The notes: generated by a model from the letters alone, not told the origin. Numbered from the stretch's first letter, positions 1 to 8,144 are shown. The stretch is DNA of 13,242 nt from Clostridiales bacterium (GCA_003457065.1 DMJQ01000106.1:7745-20986), one strand, 5' to 3'. Made by a program: numbers and translations.

Positions 1-2
1 GC

Positions 3-134
3 ATCCTACGCTTCCTCATTGGAGATAAACGACGTGTAACCATTCTAATTCCCGGAGATAGTGTCGAGGAACTCTCTATCTGTGAGACTACGAAAGGAGG
101 AAACGACCTTGAGCAAAGTAAAGTTACTGCTTGA
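3..134 (+). CDS. Possible C-terminal end of an upstream phage gene (partial)
   Basis: A frame open from the window edge encodes about 43 residues and stops at TGA 132-134. It overlaps the start of the next gene by 26 bases. I do not recognise the protein. The visible part is mixed basic and acidic (it includes GDKRR and PGDSVEELS) and has no motif I can name. Overlapping ends are common in this compact cluster, which favours a real gene. The fragment is short, however, and the overlap could be chance. Confidence 0.35.
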   Translation: MLRFLIGDKRRVTILIPGDSVEELSICETTKGGNDLEQSKVTA

Positions 135-426
135 TGTGGTAGATGATATGCGAAGTCTTGCAGACAGCATACAGGCAGTTTGTGATGCAATGACAGATAG
201 TGATTCTGCTCCCAAAGAAGTGCCTGCCACAAAGACAGAAACAGCAAAAGAGCCGGATATCCCACTTGAAAAAGTGCGTATGGTGCTTGCCGAAAAGAGC
301 CAGCTTGGATTTACCGCCGAAGTACGAGGAATCATCGGGAAGTATGGTGCCGACAAGTTAAGTGCCGTTGACAAGGCTTACTATGCTGACATCTTGAAAG
401 ATGCGGAGGTTCTTGGCAATGGGTAA
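109..426 (+). CDS. Small phage/ICE protein of the 'rrp5-like' type, function unknown
   Basis: A 105-residue acidic protein. I place the start at TTG 109 because AAAGGAGG (93-100) lies 8 bases upstream; a longer frame from GTG 61 has no such site. The N-terminal half looks helical (KVKLLLDVVDDMRSLADSIQ). A polar, Lys/Glu/Pro-rich linker follows, then a C-terminal block (VLAEKSQLGFTAEVRGIIGKYG) of the LEKVR..LAEKS..G.TAEVR..I.KYGA.KLS type. From memory, Firmicutes phages often carry such proteins just before DUF2800, and some are labelled 'rRNA biogenesis protein rrp5'; that name is probably misleading. The C-terminal block resembles helix-rich DNA- or protein-binding modules, but I claim no function. 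Its stop overlaps the start of the nuclease gene, so the two are probably translationally coupled. Confidence 0.72.
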   Translation: MSKVKLLLDVVDDMRSLADSIQAVCDAMTDSDSAPKEVPATKTETAKEPDIPLEKVRMVLAEKSQLGFTAEVRGIIGKYGADKLSAVDKAYYADILKDAEVLGNG

Positions 427-1555
427 TCACGCAATATTATCTGCATCATCTTCACACAGATGGCTTCATTGCTTACCATCAGCAAGGCTTGAACTTGAGT
501 TTAAAGATACAAGCGGTACTGCGGCAGACGAAGGAACAGCGGCACACGCACTCTCAGAACACAAACTGAAAAAGGCACTCCATATAAGGAGTAAGCGTCC
601 TATATCAGACTATGACTCAGATGAGATGGAAGAATGCACGGATGCTTATGTTGATTTCGTTATGGAACAGGTGGAGCTTGCAAGAAATTCCTGCAATGAT
701 CCTATCATCCTTATCGAAAAACGCCTTGATTTTTCCTGCTATGTGCCAGACGGCTTTGGTACTGGAGATTGTTTAATAATCTCAGATGACAGACTTCACA
801 TAGTGGATTTTAAATATGGCATGGGTGTGCTTGTAGATGCAGTGGACAATCCTCAGATGAAACTTTATGCCTTGGGTGCTCTTGAAATCTATGACAGCCT
901 TTATGATATCAACGAAGTATCAATGACGATTTTCCAGCCAAGAAGGGAAAATGTCAGCACGTGGACTGTACCGGTAGAGGAGCTTAAATGTTGGGCAGAA
1001 GAGGAACTTAAACCAAAGGCAGCAAAGGCCTATAACGGCGAGGGCGAATATATACCGGGTGAATGGTGTACTTTCTGCAAAGCTGCAGTCAGATGCCGTG
1101 CAAGAGCCGAAGAAAAATTAAAACTCGCACAGACAGAGTTTAAGATGCCACCGTTACTTACTGACAATGAGATAGAAGAGATTCTGTTCATTCTCCCCGA
1201 CCTTACTAAATGGGCAAATGAAATAACTTCCTACGCCACAGACGCCGCTGTGAATCACGGCAAAGAGTGGAACGGTTTTAAAGTTGTGGAAGGTCGCTCT
1301 GTTCGCAAATACAAAGATGAAGATGCCATCGCAGAAAAAGCCTTGGCAAGCGGATTTAAGGACATTTACCGTAAGAGCCTCATCCCTATGACAGAGATGC
1401 AGAAACTGATGGGTAAAACCAAATTTGAGGAAATTCACGGTGACCTCATTTATAAACCACCGGGCAAGCCGACTCTTGTTCTAAGCTCGGATAAAAGACC
1501 GGCTATGAACGTAGCAGATGCAAAAAACGAATTTAACGAAATTATGGAGGATTAA
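419..1555 (+). CDS. DUF2800 family, Cas4-like PD-(D/E)XK nuclease
   Basis: A 378-residue protein. ATG 419 is chosen over ATG 401 because GGAGGT (405-410) then sits 8 bases upstream, and the family characteristically begins MGxHAxLSASSSHRW. The nuclease core is visible: H43, D117 in GTGD, D130 and K132 in VDFKYG, then the RecB-type QxxxY motif at Q146-Y150. Four cysteines in the Cas4/AddB arrangement, C18 at the N-terminus and C217, C220 and C226 near residue 220, suggest an Fe-S cluster. The expected role is DNA end processing for phage replication or recombination, next to an ssDNA-binding protein and a polymerase. Length and layout are normal for DUF2800. The nuclease assignment rests on motifs; the biological role is inferred. 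Confidence 0.88.
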   Translation: MGNHAILSASSSHRWLHCLPSARLELEFKDTSGTAADEGTAAHALSEHKLKKALHIRSKRPISDYDSDEMEECTDAYVDFVMEQVELARNSCNDPIILIEKRLDFSCYVPDGFGTGDCLIISDDRLHIVDFKYGMGVLVDAVDNPQMKLYALGALEIYDSLYDINEVSMTIFQPRRENVSTWTVPVEELKCWAEEELKPKAAKAYNGEGEYIPGEWCTFCKAAVRCRARAEEKLKLAQTEFKMPPLLTDNEIEEILFILPDLTKWANEITSYATDAAVNHGKEWNGFKVVEGRSVRKYKDEDAIAEKALASGFKDIYRKSLIPMTEMQKLMGKTKFEEIHGDLIYKPPGKPTLVLSSDKRPAMNVADAKNEFNEIMED

Positions 1556-1560
1556 ATATT

Positions 1561-2112
1561 ATGGCAAATAACACTAATAAAACTAAGGTTATCACAGGTG
1601 TAAACACAAGACTCTCTTACTTCCACGGTTGGGAGCCGGTATCAATTAACGGCGGTGCTGAGAAATACAGCGTATCCGTTCTCATCCCAAAGGATGATAA
1701 AGAAACCATAAATGCAGTAAACTCTGCTATCGATGCAGCTATTGAAGAAGGTATTGCAAAGTTTGGTGGTAAGAAACCAAATAAGGCTACCATTAAACTT
1801 CCGCTTCGTGACGGTGATGTAGAGCGTGACGATGAGGCATACAAGGGGCATTATTTTATCAATGCCAACAGCATAACCGCTCCGCAGATTGTAGACAAAA
1901 GAGTTAAACCTATTTTGGATCGCAGTGAAGTGTACAGCGGTTGTTACGGTAGAGTTTCTCTTAATTTTTATGCTTTCAAATCAAATGGTAATAAAGGTGT
2001 AGCTTGTGGCCTTGGTAACATTCAAAAAATTAGAGACGGAGAACCTGTAGGTGGTAAGTCTTCTGCAGTAGATGATTTTACGACTCTTGTCGATGATGAC
2101 TTCCTTGCCTAA
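1561..2112 (+). CDS. DUF2815 family, probable phage ssDNA-binding protein
   Basis: A 183-residue protein starting at ATG 1561, with GGAGG (1546-1550) 10 bases upstream and only five bases after the nuclease stop. Family features include the LSYFHGWEP segment, YSVSVLIPKDD, the central DEAYKGHYFINANS and the C-terminal YSGCYGRVSLNFYAF. The fold is expected to be an OB-type beta-barrel like phage gp2.5 proteins. The extreme C-terminus is strongly acidic (VDDFTTLVDDDFLA), as in ssDNA-binding proteins that recruit partners through an acidic tail. It lies between a nuclease and a DNA polymerase and probably coats single strands during replication or recombination. The family call is firm; the ssDNA-binding role is inferred from family and context. 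Confidence 0.88.
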   Translation: MANNTNKTKVITGVNTRLSYFHGWEPVSINGGAEKYSVSVLIPKDDKETINAVNSAIDAAIEEGIAKFGGKKPNKATIKLPLRDGDVERDDEAYKGHYFINANSITAPQIVDKRVKPILDRSEVYSGCYGRVSLNFYAFKSNGNKGVACGLGNIQKIRDGEPVGGKSSAVDDFTTLVDDDFLA

Positions 2113-2134
2113 TAGAAACAATAAACTTGACGGT

Positions 2135-2164
2135 GGTGGAGGTCTTCCCTCTGCCACCTTTTTT
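2135..2164 (+). terminator. Terminator-like hairpin before the polymerase gene
   Basis: GGTGG (2135-2139) can pair with CCACC (2154-2158), with further inner AGG/CCT pairing (2140-2142 with 2148-2150), followed directly by six T residues (2159-2164). It lies just after the DUF2815 stop. The stem has an internal bulge, so termination may be partial. The right arm is also needed for the overlapping ribosome-site hairpin described next. Confidence 0.5.
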
Positions 2165-2183
2165 CATTTAGGAAAGGTGGTAG
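2151..2183 (+). promoter_or_regulatory. Hairpin sequestering the polymerase ribosome-binding site
   Basis: CCACCTTT (2154-2161) is a perfect complement of AAAGGTGG (2173-2180), which is the Shine-Dalgarno region of the polymerase gene. Pairing extends outward by three (2151-2153 with 2181-2183, one G-U), giving an 11-bp stem that ends two bases before ATG 2186. The left arm is shared with the preceding terminator-like stem, so the two structures exclude each other. Translation control is inferred. Confidence 0.5.
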
Positions 2184-2185
2184 CT

Positions 2186-4126
2186 ATGAAGAACTTAGAA
2201 ATTGATATCGAAACCTATTCATCTACCAATCTACAAAAGAGTGGTGTTTATCGTTATGTAGAAGCAGAGGACTTTGAGGTGATGCTGTTTGGTTATGCGG
2301 TTGATGGTGGTGAAGTTAAGGTCGTTGATTTGATGGATGGAGAAAAGATTCCAAAAGAAATCCTAGATGCTTTAACCGATGAAACCATTACGAAGTGGGC
2401 ATTTAATGCTCAGTTTGAGCGAGTATGCCTTTCACGTTATTTGGGCTATCCCACTGGGACTTATCTAAATCCTTCCTCATGGAAATGCTCCATGGTTTGG
2501 TCTGCCTATATGGGTTTACCTCTTTCTTTAGAAGGTGTAGGTGCAGTGCTAGGACTTGAAAAGCAAAAGCTGACGGAGGGTAAAGACCTGATACGCTATT
2601 TTTGTGTTCCATGTACTCCAACAAAAACAAATGGCGGTAGATCTCGTAATTTGCCAACCGATGAAAGAGATAAATGGCAGCAGTTTAAAGCATATAACAA
2701 GCGTGATGTGGAGGCAGAAATACAGATACAACAAAGATTGATCAAGTTTCCAGTGCCAGAGGACATCTGGGATGAGTATCATCTCGACCAAGAAATCAAC
2801 GATCGAGGCATAAAGGTGGATATGGATTTTGTTAAGCAGGCCATTGCCATGGATGACATCTCTCATGAAAAACTACTAACTGCCATGCAGCAGATAACAA
2901 ATCTGGATAACCCAAACTCTGTACAACAGATGAAAGGCTGGCTTTCTGAAAACGGTCTAGAGATGGAGACACTCGGCAAAAAGGCGGTTGCAGAGAAACT
3001 TAAGGAAACCGATGGTGAACTAAAAGAAGTTCTTTCGCTACGTCAGCAACTGGCAAAATCCTCAGTAAAGAAATATACAGCAATGGGAAATGCGGTTTGT
3101 AGTGATTCTCGCGCCAGAGGTATGTTTCAGTTTTATGGAGCAAACAGAACCGGACGCTTTGCCGGAAGGCTTGTGCAATTACAAAACCTCCCTCAAAATC
3201 ATATGCCAGATTTAAAAGAGGCGAGAAATATTGTCAGAAATGGTGATGTTGAAACACTGGAACTGCTCTATGAAGATATACCTGATACCCTTTCACAACT
3301 GATTCGTACAGCCTTTGTACCTAGAGTGGGTCATAAGTTTATTGTGGCTGACTTCTCAGCCATTGAGGCTCGTGTGCTTTCATGGCTTGCAGGCGAAACA
3401 TGGCGAACAAAGGTATTTGCTAGTGGTGGCGATATCTACTGTGCATCTGCCTCCCAGATGTTCAGTGTTCCCGTTGAAAAGCATGGTGTGAACGGTCACT
3501 TGAGACAGAAGGGTAAAATTGCTGAATTGGCACTTGGATATGGTGGTTCTGTTGGTGCGCTAAAAGCCATGGGTGCATTAGAGATGGGGCTTGAAGAGGA
3601 AGAATTAAAACCGCTTGTGAATGCCTGGAGAATGTCTAATCCCAACATCACACAGTTCTGGTGGGATGTAGATCGGGCGGCTAAACAATGCGTGAAGGAA
3701 AATAAGTCACAAGAAACCCATGGCATCGAGTTTCATTGTTTTAGTGGCATGCTTTTTATCGTTCTTCCCTCTGACAGAAGGCTTGCCTATGTAAAACCAC
3801 GAATTGGTGAGAATCAGTTTGGTGGTGAGTCTGTTACCTATGAAGGAGTAGGTGGAACAAAGAAATGGGAGCGTCTTGAAAGTTACGGTCCTAAGTTTGT
3901 AGAGAATATTGTTCAAGCCATCTCCCGTGATATTTTGATGTATTCAATGAAGATGCTTAGTACTTATCCTATTGTGGCTCATGTCCATGATGAAGTAATT
4001 ATTGAAGCCGATCCTCAAATATCGGTTACTGAAATATGTAAACAGATGAGTCAAGTGCCACCTTGGGCAAAAGGGCTGCTTCTTGATGCCGATGGCTATG
4101 AATGTGACTTTTATCAAAAAGATTAA
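2186..4126 (+). CDS. Phage-type family A DNA polymerase with 3'-5' exonuclease domain
   Basis: A 646-residue polymerase. ATG 2186 is preferred to upstream in-frame starts because GGTGG (2176-2180) lies 5 bases before it and the conserved exonuclease motif begins at once. The N-terminal DEDDy exonuclease shows D7 and E9 (EIDIET), NAQFE at 74-78 and Y170/D174 (YNKRD). The polymerase domain has RTGRFAGRLVQLQNLPQ (321-337), motif A VADFSAIEAR with D389 and E394, motif B starting at R440 (RQKGKIAELALGYGG) and motif C HDE at 601-603. All catalytic residues are present and the length is typical, so it should be active. It probably replicates the element together with the adjacent nuclease and ssDNA-binding protein. 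Confidence 0.95.
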   Translation: MKNLEIDIETYSSTNLQKSGVYRYVEAEDFEVMLFGYAVDGGEVKVVDLMDGEKIPKEILDALTDETITKWAFNAQFERVCLSRYLGYPTGTYLNPSSWKCSMVWSAYMGLPLSLEGVGAVLGLEKQKLTEGKDLIRYFCVPCTPTKTNGGRSRNLPTDERDKWQQFKAYNKRDVEAEIQIQQRLIKFPVPEDIWDEYHLDQEINDRGIKVDMDFVKQAIAMDDISHEKLLTAMQQITNLDNPNSVQQMKGWLSENGLEMETLGKKAVAEKLKETDGELKEVLSLRQQLAKSSVKKYTAMGNAVCSDSRARGMFQFYGANRTGRFAGRLVQLQNLPQNHMPDLKEARNIVRNGDVETLELLYEDIPDTLSQLIRTAFVPRVGHKFIVADFSAIEARVLSWLAGETWRTKVFASGGDIYCASASQMFSVPVEKHGVNGHLRQKGKIAELALGYGGSVGALKAMGALEMGLEEEELKPLVNAWRMSNPNITQFWWDVDRAAKQCVKENKSQETHGIEFHCFSGMLFIVLPSDRRLAYVKPRIGENQFGGESVTYEGVGGTKKWERLESYGPKFVENIVQAISRDILMYSMKMLSTYPIVAHVHDEVIIEADPQISVTEICKQMSQVPPWAKGLLLDADGYECDFYQKD

Positions 4127-4142
4127 AGAAATCATCAGATTT

Positions 4143-4179
4143 CACCTCCTGCCGTGGCTACTAGGTAGGAGGTGTTTTT
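4143..4179 (+). promoter_or_regulatory. Terminator-like hairpin containing the next gene's ribosome-binding site
   Basis: CACCTCCTGCC (4143-4153) pairs with GGTAGGAGGTG (4164-4174): 11 bp with one G-U pair and a 10-base loop, followed by five T residues (4175-4179). The right arm contains AGGAGG (4167-4172), the Shine-Dalgarno site for ATG 4182. The structure could therefore end transcription after the polymerase gene, hide the ribosome site, or both. Confidence 0.6.
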
Positions 4180-4181
4180 CT

Positions 4182-4397
4182 ATGAACATTTATGAAGTAA
4201 AAGACGGCTGTCCTTTAAAGGGCAAAAGCGATCAGATGACAGAGGAAGAATTACAAAAGGAATATGACTTTCATATAGCCGAGAGTATTGTCGCAAACCT
4301 ATATAAAGAAGGCAAAATCACAGTGGATGAATTACACAAAATATCAGCCTTGAATAGGCAGAAATTCTCTCCCCGTTTAGCCGAGATTATGTCCTAA
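4182..4397 (+). CDS. Small SHOCT-like domain protein
   Basis: A 71-residue protein. ATG 4182 follows AGGAGG (4167-4172) at 9 bases; a longer in-frame start at 4083 would lie inside the polymerase gene and is not credible. The C-terminal part, ANLYKEGKITVDELHKISALNRQKFSP, resembles the short helical SHOCT-like pattern (L..GxIT..E...I), commonly found in small phage and mobile-element proteins. C10 is the only cysteine. There is no catalytic motif, and the function is unknown. It is the last gene of the replication cluster before the recombinases. Confidence 0.75.
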   Translation: MNIYEVKDGCPLKGKSDQMTEEELQKEYDFHIAESIVANLYKEGKITVDELHKISALNRQKFSPRLAEIMS

Positions 4398-4420
4398 AAA
4401 GCTTGCTATTAATAGCTTTT
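4397..4420. repeat. Palindrome in the gap before the recombinases
   Basis: GCTATTAATAGC (4405-4416) is a perfect 12-base palindrome. Around it AAAAGC (4397-4402) can alternatively pair with GCTTTT (4415-4420). It could be a weak terminator for the replication cluster, but the T run is only four bases and no promoter is obvious before 4459. The role is undecided. Confidence 0.35.
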
Positions 4421-4458
4421 AGAGTGATGTATGTAATGGGCGAAAGCGAGGTGAGATG

Positions 4459-6021
4459 ATGAAAAAGATAACAAAAATAGATGAACTGCCCCAGGAACAA
4501 CTACCTACTACGTGACTTAGGGTTGCCGCCTATGCGAGGGTATCAACCGATAGTGATGAACAGCTTGAAAGCCTTAAAGCACAGCGAGAACACTATGAGC
4601 GCTATATTAAGTCTAATCCAGAATGGGTGTTTGCTGGTCTTTATTATGACGAAGGGATCTCCGGCACCAAGATGGAGAAACGGACTGAACTGCTTCGCAT
4701 GATACGAGACTGTAAGCAAGGTCGGATAGATTTTATTATCACCAAATCAATCAGCCGCTTTGCTCGTAATACAGTAGATTGTTTAGAGTTAGTAAGAAAG
4801 CTGATTGATATCGGTGTTTACATTTATTTTGAAAAAGAGAATCTAAATACAGGTGATATGGAAAGTGAATTGATGCTTTCTATTCTTTCAGGATTTGCTG
4901 CAGAAGAGTCTGCATCTATTTCACAAAACTCAAGCTGGCCCATTCAAAAGAGATTTCAAAACGGCAGTTATGTAGGTACTCCACCCTATGGATATACCAA
5001 TATAGATGGTGAAATGGTAATCGTCCCAGAAGAAGCAGAAATCATCAAACGTATTTTTGCAGAGTGCCTTTCAGGGAAAGGTGGAGGTACTATAGCAAGA
5101 GGTTTGAACAAAGACAAAATCTCTGCAAGTAGAGGTAATCACTGGAGTGCAGGCACGGTGATAGACATGCTTCGAAACGAAAAATATATGGGTGATGTCC
5201 TACTACAAAAGACTTACACCGATAGTAATTACAACCGCCATCCGAATACAGGTGAAAAAGACCAGTATTACTACAAGGACAATCATGAGCCTATTGTAAG
5301 CAGAGAAGACTTTGCTAAGGCACAAGATCTCATTGATGAAAGAGCCAAGATGAAGACTAAGGGCGTGAAAAAGAACGTTTATTTTAACCGATACGCTTTA
5401 AGTGGCAAAATTGTCTGTGGAGAGTGTGGTCGCAGTTTTAGGAGAAAGACAAATTACTCGGCTGGTAGGAGTTACATTGCTTGGAGTTGCATCGGGCATA
5501 TCGAAGACAAAGAGAGTTGCTCCATGTTGTTCTTGCGAGATGGAGAAATAAAAGCCACATTTACCACCATGATGAATAAGCTTGCTTTCAGTAACAAACT
5601 AATCCTAGAGCCACTCTTCAAATCAATTAGCCAAATCGATGAAGAAAGCGACCGTGAAAGAATGGATGCTATTGATAAGCGAATGGAGCAACTCATGGAA
5701 GAACGCAACACCCTTATTACACTGATGGCCAAAGGTTTCCTTGAGCCAGCTCTTTTTAATCAGGAACGGAATGTTATAGATAGTGAGATTAAAAATCTTA
5801 CTACCGAAAAAACAAACCTGGTAACGAACTCTACGAGTGGGGTTTTACGAGCAAACGATATAAAGGACCTCATTGATTACGTGTCAGCAGATAATTTTAA
5901 TGGTGACTACACAGAAGAATTATTTGAAGAATTTGTAGAGAACATCATTGTTAATTCCAGGGATGAGCTGACATTCAATTTGAAATGCGGTCTTTCCCTG
6001 AAAGAAAAGGTGGTGAGATAA
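4459..6021 (+). pseudogene. Large serine recombinase interrupted by an in-frame TGA
   Basis: The reading frame from ATG 4459 (GAGGTGA just upstream) encodes MKKITKIDELPQEQLPTT, then TGA at 4513-4515, then LRVAAYARVSTDSDEQ in the same frame. The catalytic serine is the S of ARVST (codon 4543-4545), so it lies just after the stop, and no in-frame start codon lies between them. The open frame from GTG 4627 yields 464 residues with the rest of the resolvase domain ([18 protein letters not shown]), the recombinase domain, a zinc ribbon (CGECGRSF...WSC...C) and a coiled-coil tail, but lacks the catalytic serine. Apart from TGA the gene is intact, so this looks like a recent nonsense mutation. Low-level UGA read-through cannot be excluded, and a sequencing error would also explain it. 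Confidence 0.82.
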
Positions 6022-6438
6022 ATGGCATATATTCCATATGGATACAAAATTCAAGACGGAGTGGTTACTGTCGATGAAAAGGCAGCAGGTCAAGTAAAGG
6101 TATTCTTTGAGAAATACATATCAGGACTATCCCTTACAGTGGCTGGCGAACAAGCAGGTATTGATAAGACACACTCTGTGATGGGACGCATTTTGAAAAA
6201 CGTCAACTACCTTGGAAATGATACGTATCCAGCAATCATTGATAAAGAGATATTTGATAAAGCTGAAGAAGTTAGAGATAAACGTGCAAAGGATTTAGGA
6301 CGAGTGGTAGAGCTTGCTGCTTTCACCTCTCCCCCTCCCAAAGAACGATTCAAAATGAGGAAAGCGGATAATAAGATGCCCGTGGATCCTTTTGACCGAG
6401 CAGAATACTTATACAGTCTGATAGAAAGCGAGGAATAA
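6022..6438 (+). CDS. Short recombinase-domain protein lacking the catalytic domain
   Basis: A 138-residue protein whose ATG directly follows the stop codon of the preceding recombinase, with GGTGGTGAG upstream. It matches the DNA-binding 'recombinase' domain of large serine integrases ([19 protein letters not shown], the [25 protein letters not shown] block). It has no N-terminal resolvase domain, no catalytic serine and no zinc ribbon. Short middle members of this kind occur in three-recombinase clusters of Firmicutes elements, so it is probably a normal accessory component and not a broken gene. It may assist att-site recognition or directionality. Translation is almost certainly coupled to its neighbours. 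Confidence 0.82.
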   Translation: MAYIPYGYKIQDGVVTVDEKAAGQVKVFFEKYISGLSLTVAGEQAGIDKTHSVMGRILKNVNYLGNDTYPAIIDKEIFDKAEEVRDKRAKDLGRVVELAAFTSPPPKERFKMRKADNKMPVDPFDRAEYLYSLIESEE

Positions 6439-6439
6439 A

Positions 6440-8002
6440 GTGACAGAGAAAAATATAATGGTCATTCCTGCTCGTAAAAGAGTGGGAAGTACAGCCGCAA
6501 AAGAACAGATAAAGAAACTTCGTGTTGCTGCCTATTGCCGTGTTTCTACAGAAACAGAAGAACAAAACTCAAGTTATGAGGTTCAGGTTGCACACTATAC
6601 AGAGTTTATTAAGAAAAATACTGAATGGGAGTTTGCCGGCATCTTCGCTGATGATGGTATATCCGGTACGAACACCAAAAAACGTGACGAATTTAATCGC
6701 ATGATTGCAGAGTGTATGGACGGTAATATCGACATGGTTATTACAAAATCCATCAGCCGATTTGCACGTAACACCCTAGACTGCCTTCAATACATTAGAC
6801 AGCTCAAGGATAAGAACATATCCGTCTATTTTGAAAAAGAAAACATCAACACCATGGATGCTAAAGGTGAGGTGCTACTTACCATTATGGCATCTTTGGC
6901 ACAACAGGAGAGCCAGAGCCTTTCACAAAACGTTAAGCTTGGTCTACAGTACCGATACCAACAAGGAAAGGTACAGGTCAACCACAAACGGTTTATGGGC
7001 TACACCAAAGATGAAGATGGAAACTTAATCATTGTTCCCGAAGAGGCTGAAATTATCAAACGCATCTACCGAGAATACCTTGAAGGTCAGAGTCTAGTGG
7101 GTATTGGTCGAGGTCTTGAAAAGGATGGTATTTTAACCGCAGCGGGAAAACCAAGATGGCGACCAGAATCAGTTAAGAAGATCCTTCAAAATGAAAAATA
7201 CATCGGAGATGCCCTTCTTCAAAAGACTGTCACAGTAGATTTTCTGACCAAGAAACGAGTGAAAAACGAAGGTCACGCCCCACAGTATTACGTTGAAAAC
7301 AGCCATGAAGCGATTATTCCCAAGGAATTATTCTTGCAGGTGCAGGAAGAGATTCATCGAAGAAGTAATATCTACACAGGAGCAGGCAAGAACAAACGAA
7401 TTTATAGCAGCAAGTATGCTTTAAGTGCCATCACCTTCTGTGGAGAATGTGGCGATATTTATAGGAGAACCTATTGGAATATTCATGGCAGAAAAGAATT
7501 TGTCTGGCGATGCGTGACTAGAATCGAGCAGGGTCCTGAAGTCTGTAAGAACCGAACCGTAAAAGAAGATGAACTCTATGGTGCGGTAATGACTGCGATT
7601 AATAAGCTACTTGCAGGTGGCAATAACATAATAAGAACCTTGGAAGAAAATATTCATGCGGTGATTGGAGAAACGACAGAGTATCAGATTTCAGAGATTA
7701 ACAACTTGCTAGAAGAAAAACAAAAAGAACTCATCAAGCTGGCCAATAAGGGTCAAGATTATGAACACCTAGCGGATGAGATTGATGAACTAAGAGACAA
7801 GCGCCAGACCCTTTTAGTAGAAGATGCTTCCCTTAGTGGAGAGAATGAACGAATCAATGAGTTGATTGAATTTGTCCGCAAGAATAAATTCCGTACCTTA
7901 GAATATGACGATAAGCTTGTAAGGAAGATAATTCAGAGCGTTACAGTCTATGAAGACCACTTCGTCATATCCTTTAAATCTGGCATTGAAATGGAAATAT
8001 GA
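6440..8002 (+). CDS. Large serine recombinase (site-specific integrase), intact
   Basis: A 520-residue protein from GTG 6440, with GAGG (6430-6433) 6 bases upstream and one base after the previous stop. The N-terminal resolvase domain contains the catalytic serine S36 in [11 protein letters not shown], then DDGISGT and [16 protein letters not shown]. The recombinase domain follows ([37 protein letters not shown]), then a zinc ribbon with [13 protein letters not shown] and VCKN, and a long coiled coil (about 410-480) typical of integrases that control synapsis. It would cut and rejoin DNA at attachment sites to insert or excise the element. It is the only member of the trio that is visibly complete. 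Its third-codon usage and motifs resemble the first recombinase, which suggests duplication. Confidence 0.93.
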   Translation: MTEKNIMVIPARKRVGSTAAKEQIKKLRVAAYCRVSTETEEQNSSYEVQVAHYTEFIKKNTEWEFAGIFADDGISGTNTKKRDEFNRMIAECMDGNIDMVITKSISRFARNTLDCLQYIRQLKDKNISVYFEKENINTMDAKGEVLLTIMASLAQQESQSLSQNVKLGLQYRYQQGKVQVNHKRFMGYTKDEDGNLIIVPEEAEIIKRIYREYLEGQSLVGIGRGLEKDGILTAAGKPRWRPESVKKILQNEKYIGDALLQKTVTVDFLTKKRVKNEGHAPQYYVENSHEAIIPKELFLQVQEEIHRRSNIYTGAGKNKRIYSSKYALSAITFCGECGDIYRRTYWNIHGRKEFVWRCVTRIEQGPEVCKNRTVKEDELYGAVMTAINKLLAGGNNIIRTLEENIHAVIGETTEYQISEINNLLEEKQKELIKLANKGQDYEHLADEIDELRDKRQTLLVEDASLSGENERINELIEFVRKNKFRTLEYDDKLVRKIIQSVTVYEDHFVISFKSGIEMEI

Positions 8003-8019
8003 AGAATAGATATTAATTG

Positions 8020-8050
8020 CCTATGACTCTACAGTAGAGTTATGGGTTTT
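8020..8050 (+). terminator. Intrinsic terminator after the recombinases
   Basis: A 12-bp stem (8020-8031 with 8035-8046, two G-U pairs, 3-base loop CAG) is followed by TTTT (8047-8050) and a further T-rich stretch. It lies 18 bases after the recombinase stop codon and closes the recombinase transcript. Confidence 0.8.
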
Positions 8051-8087
8051 ACTTTGTCTGTTTGTAATAAGATTATTCTAATAACTA

Positions 8088-8116
8088 TTGCGTTTATCAA
8101 CCAAATGGTTTATAAT
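8088..8116 (+). promoter_or_regulatory. Promoter of the XRE gene with a palindrome in the spacer
   Basis: TTGCGT (8088-8093) and TATAAT (8111-8116) are separated by exactly 17 bases, a good housekeeping promoter. The spacer ends with AACCAAATGGTT (8099-8110), two inverted AACCA arms around AA. That palindrome would be a sensible operator for the XRE protein encoded immediately downstream; autoregulation is inferred. Confidence 0.72.
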
Positions 8117-8144
8117 ATTGGTAGCGTAAACATGGAGGTGCTGT

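Noticed and set aside
45..374. Minus-strand frame of 109 codons opposite the first small gene
   Set aside because: It lies antisense to a gene with an excellent ribosome site and recognised family pattern, and the product is serine-rich with no motif; it is a shadow frame.
4513..4515. TGA as a selenocysteine codon
   Set aside because: The position aligns with an ordinary residue in recombinases, no catalytic cysteine is expected there, and no supporting hairpin directly follows.
6022..6438. The short recombinase as a degraded pseudogene
   Set aside because: It has its own start, a clean stop and tight coupling to both neighbours, and short domain-only members are known in such clusters.
8088..8100. 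TTGCGTTTATCAA as an FNR box for the regulator operon
   Set aside because: It is 13 bases long with a mismatched left half-site, so the spacing is wrong, and it overlaps the -35 of a normal promoter.
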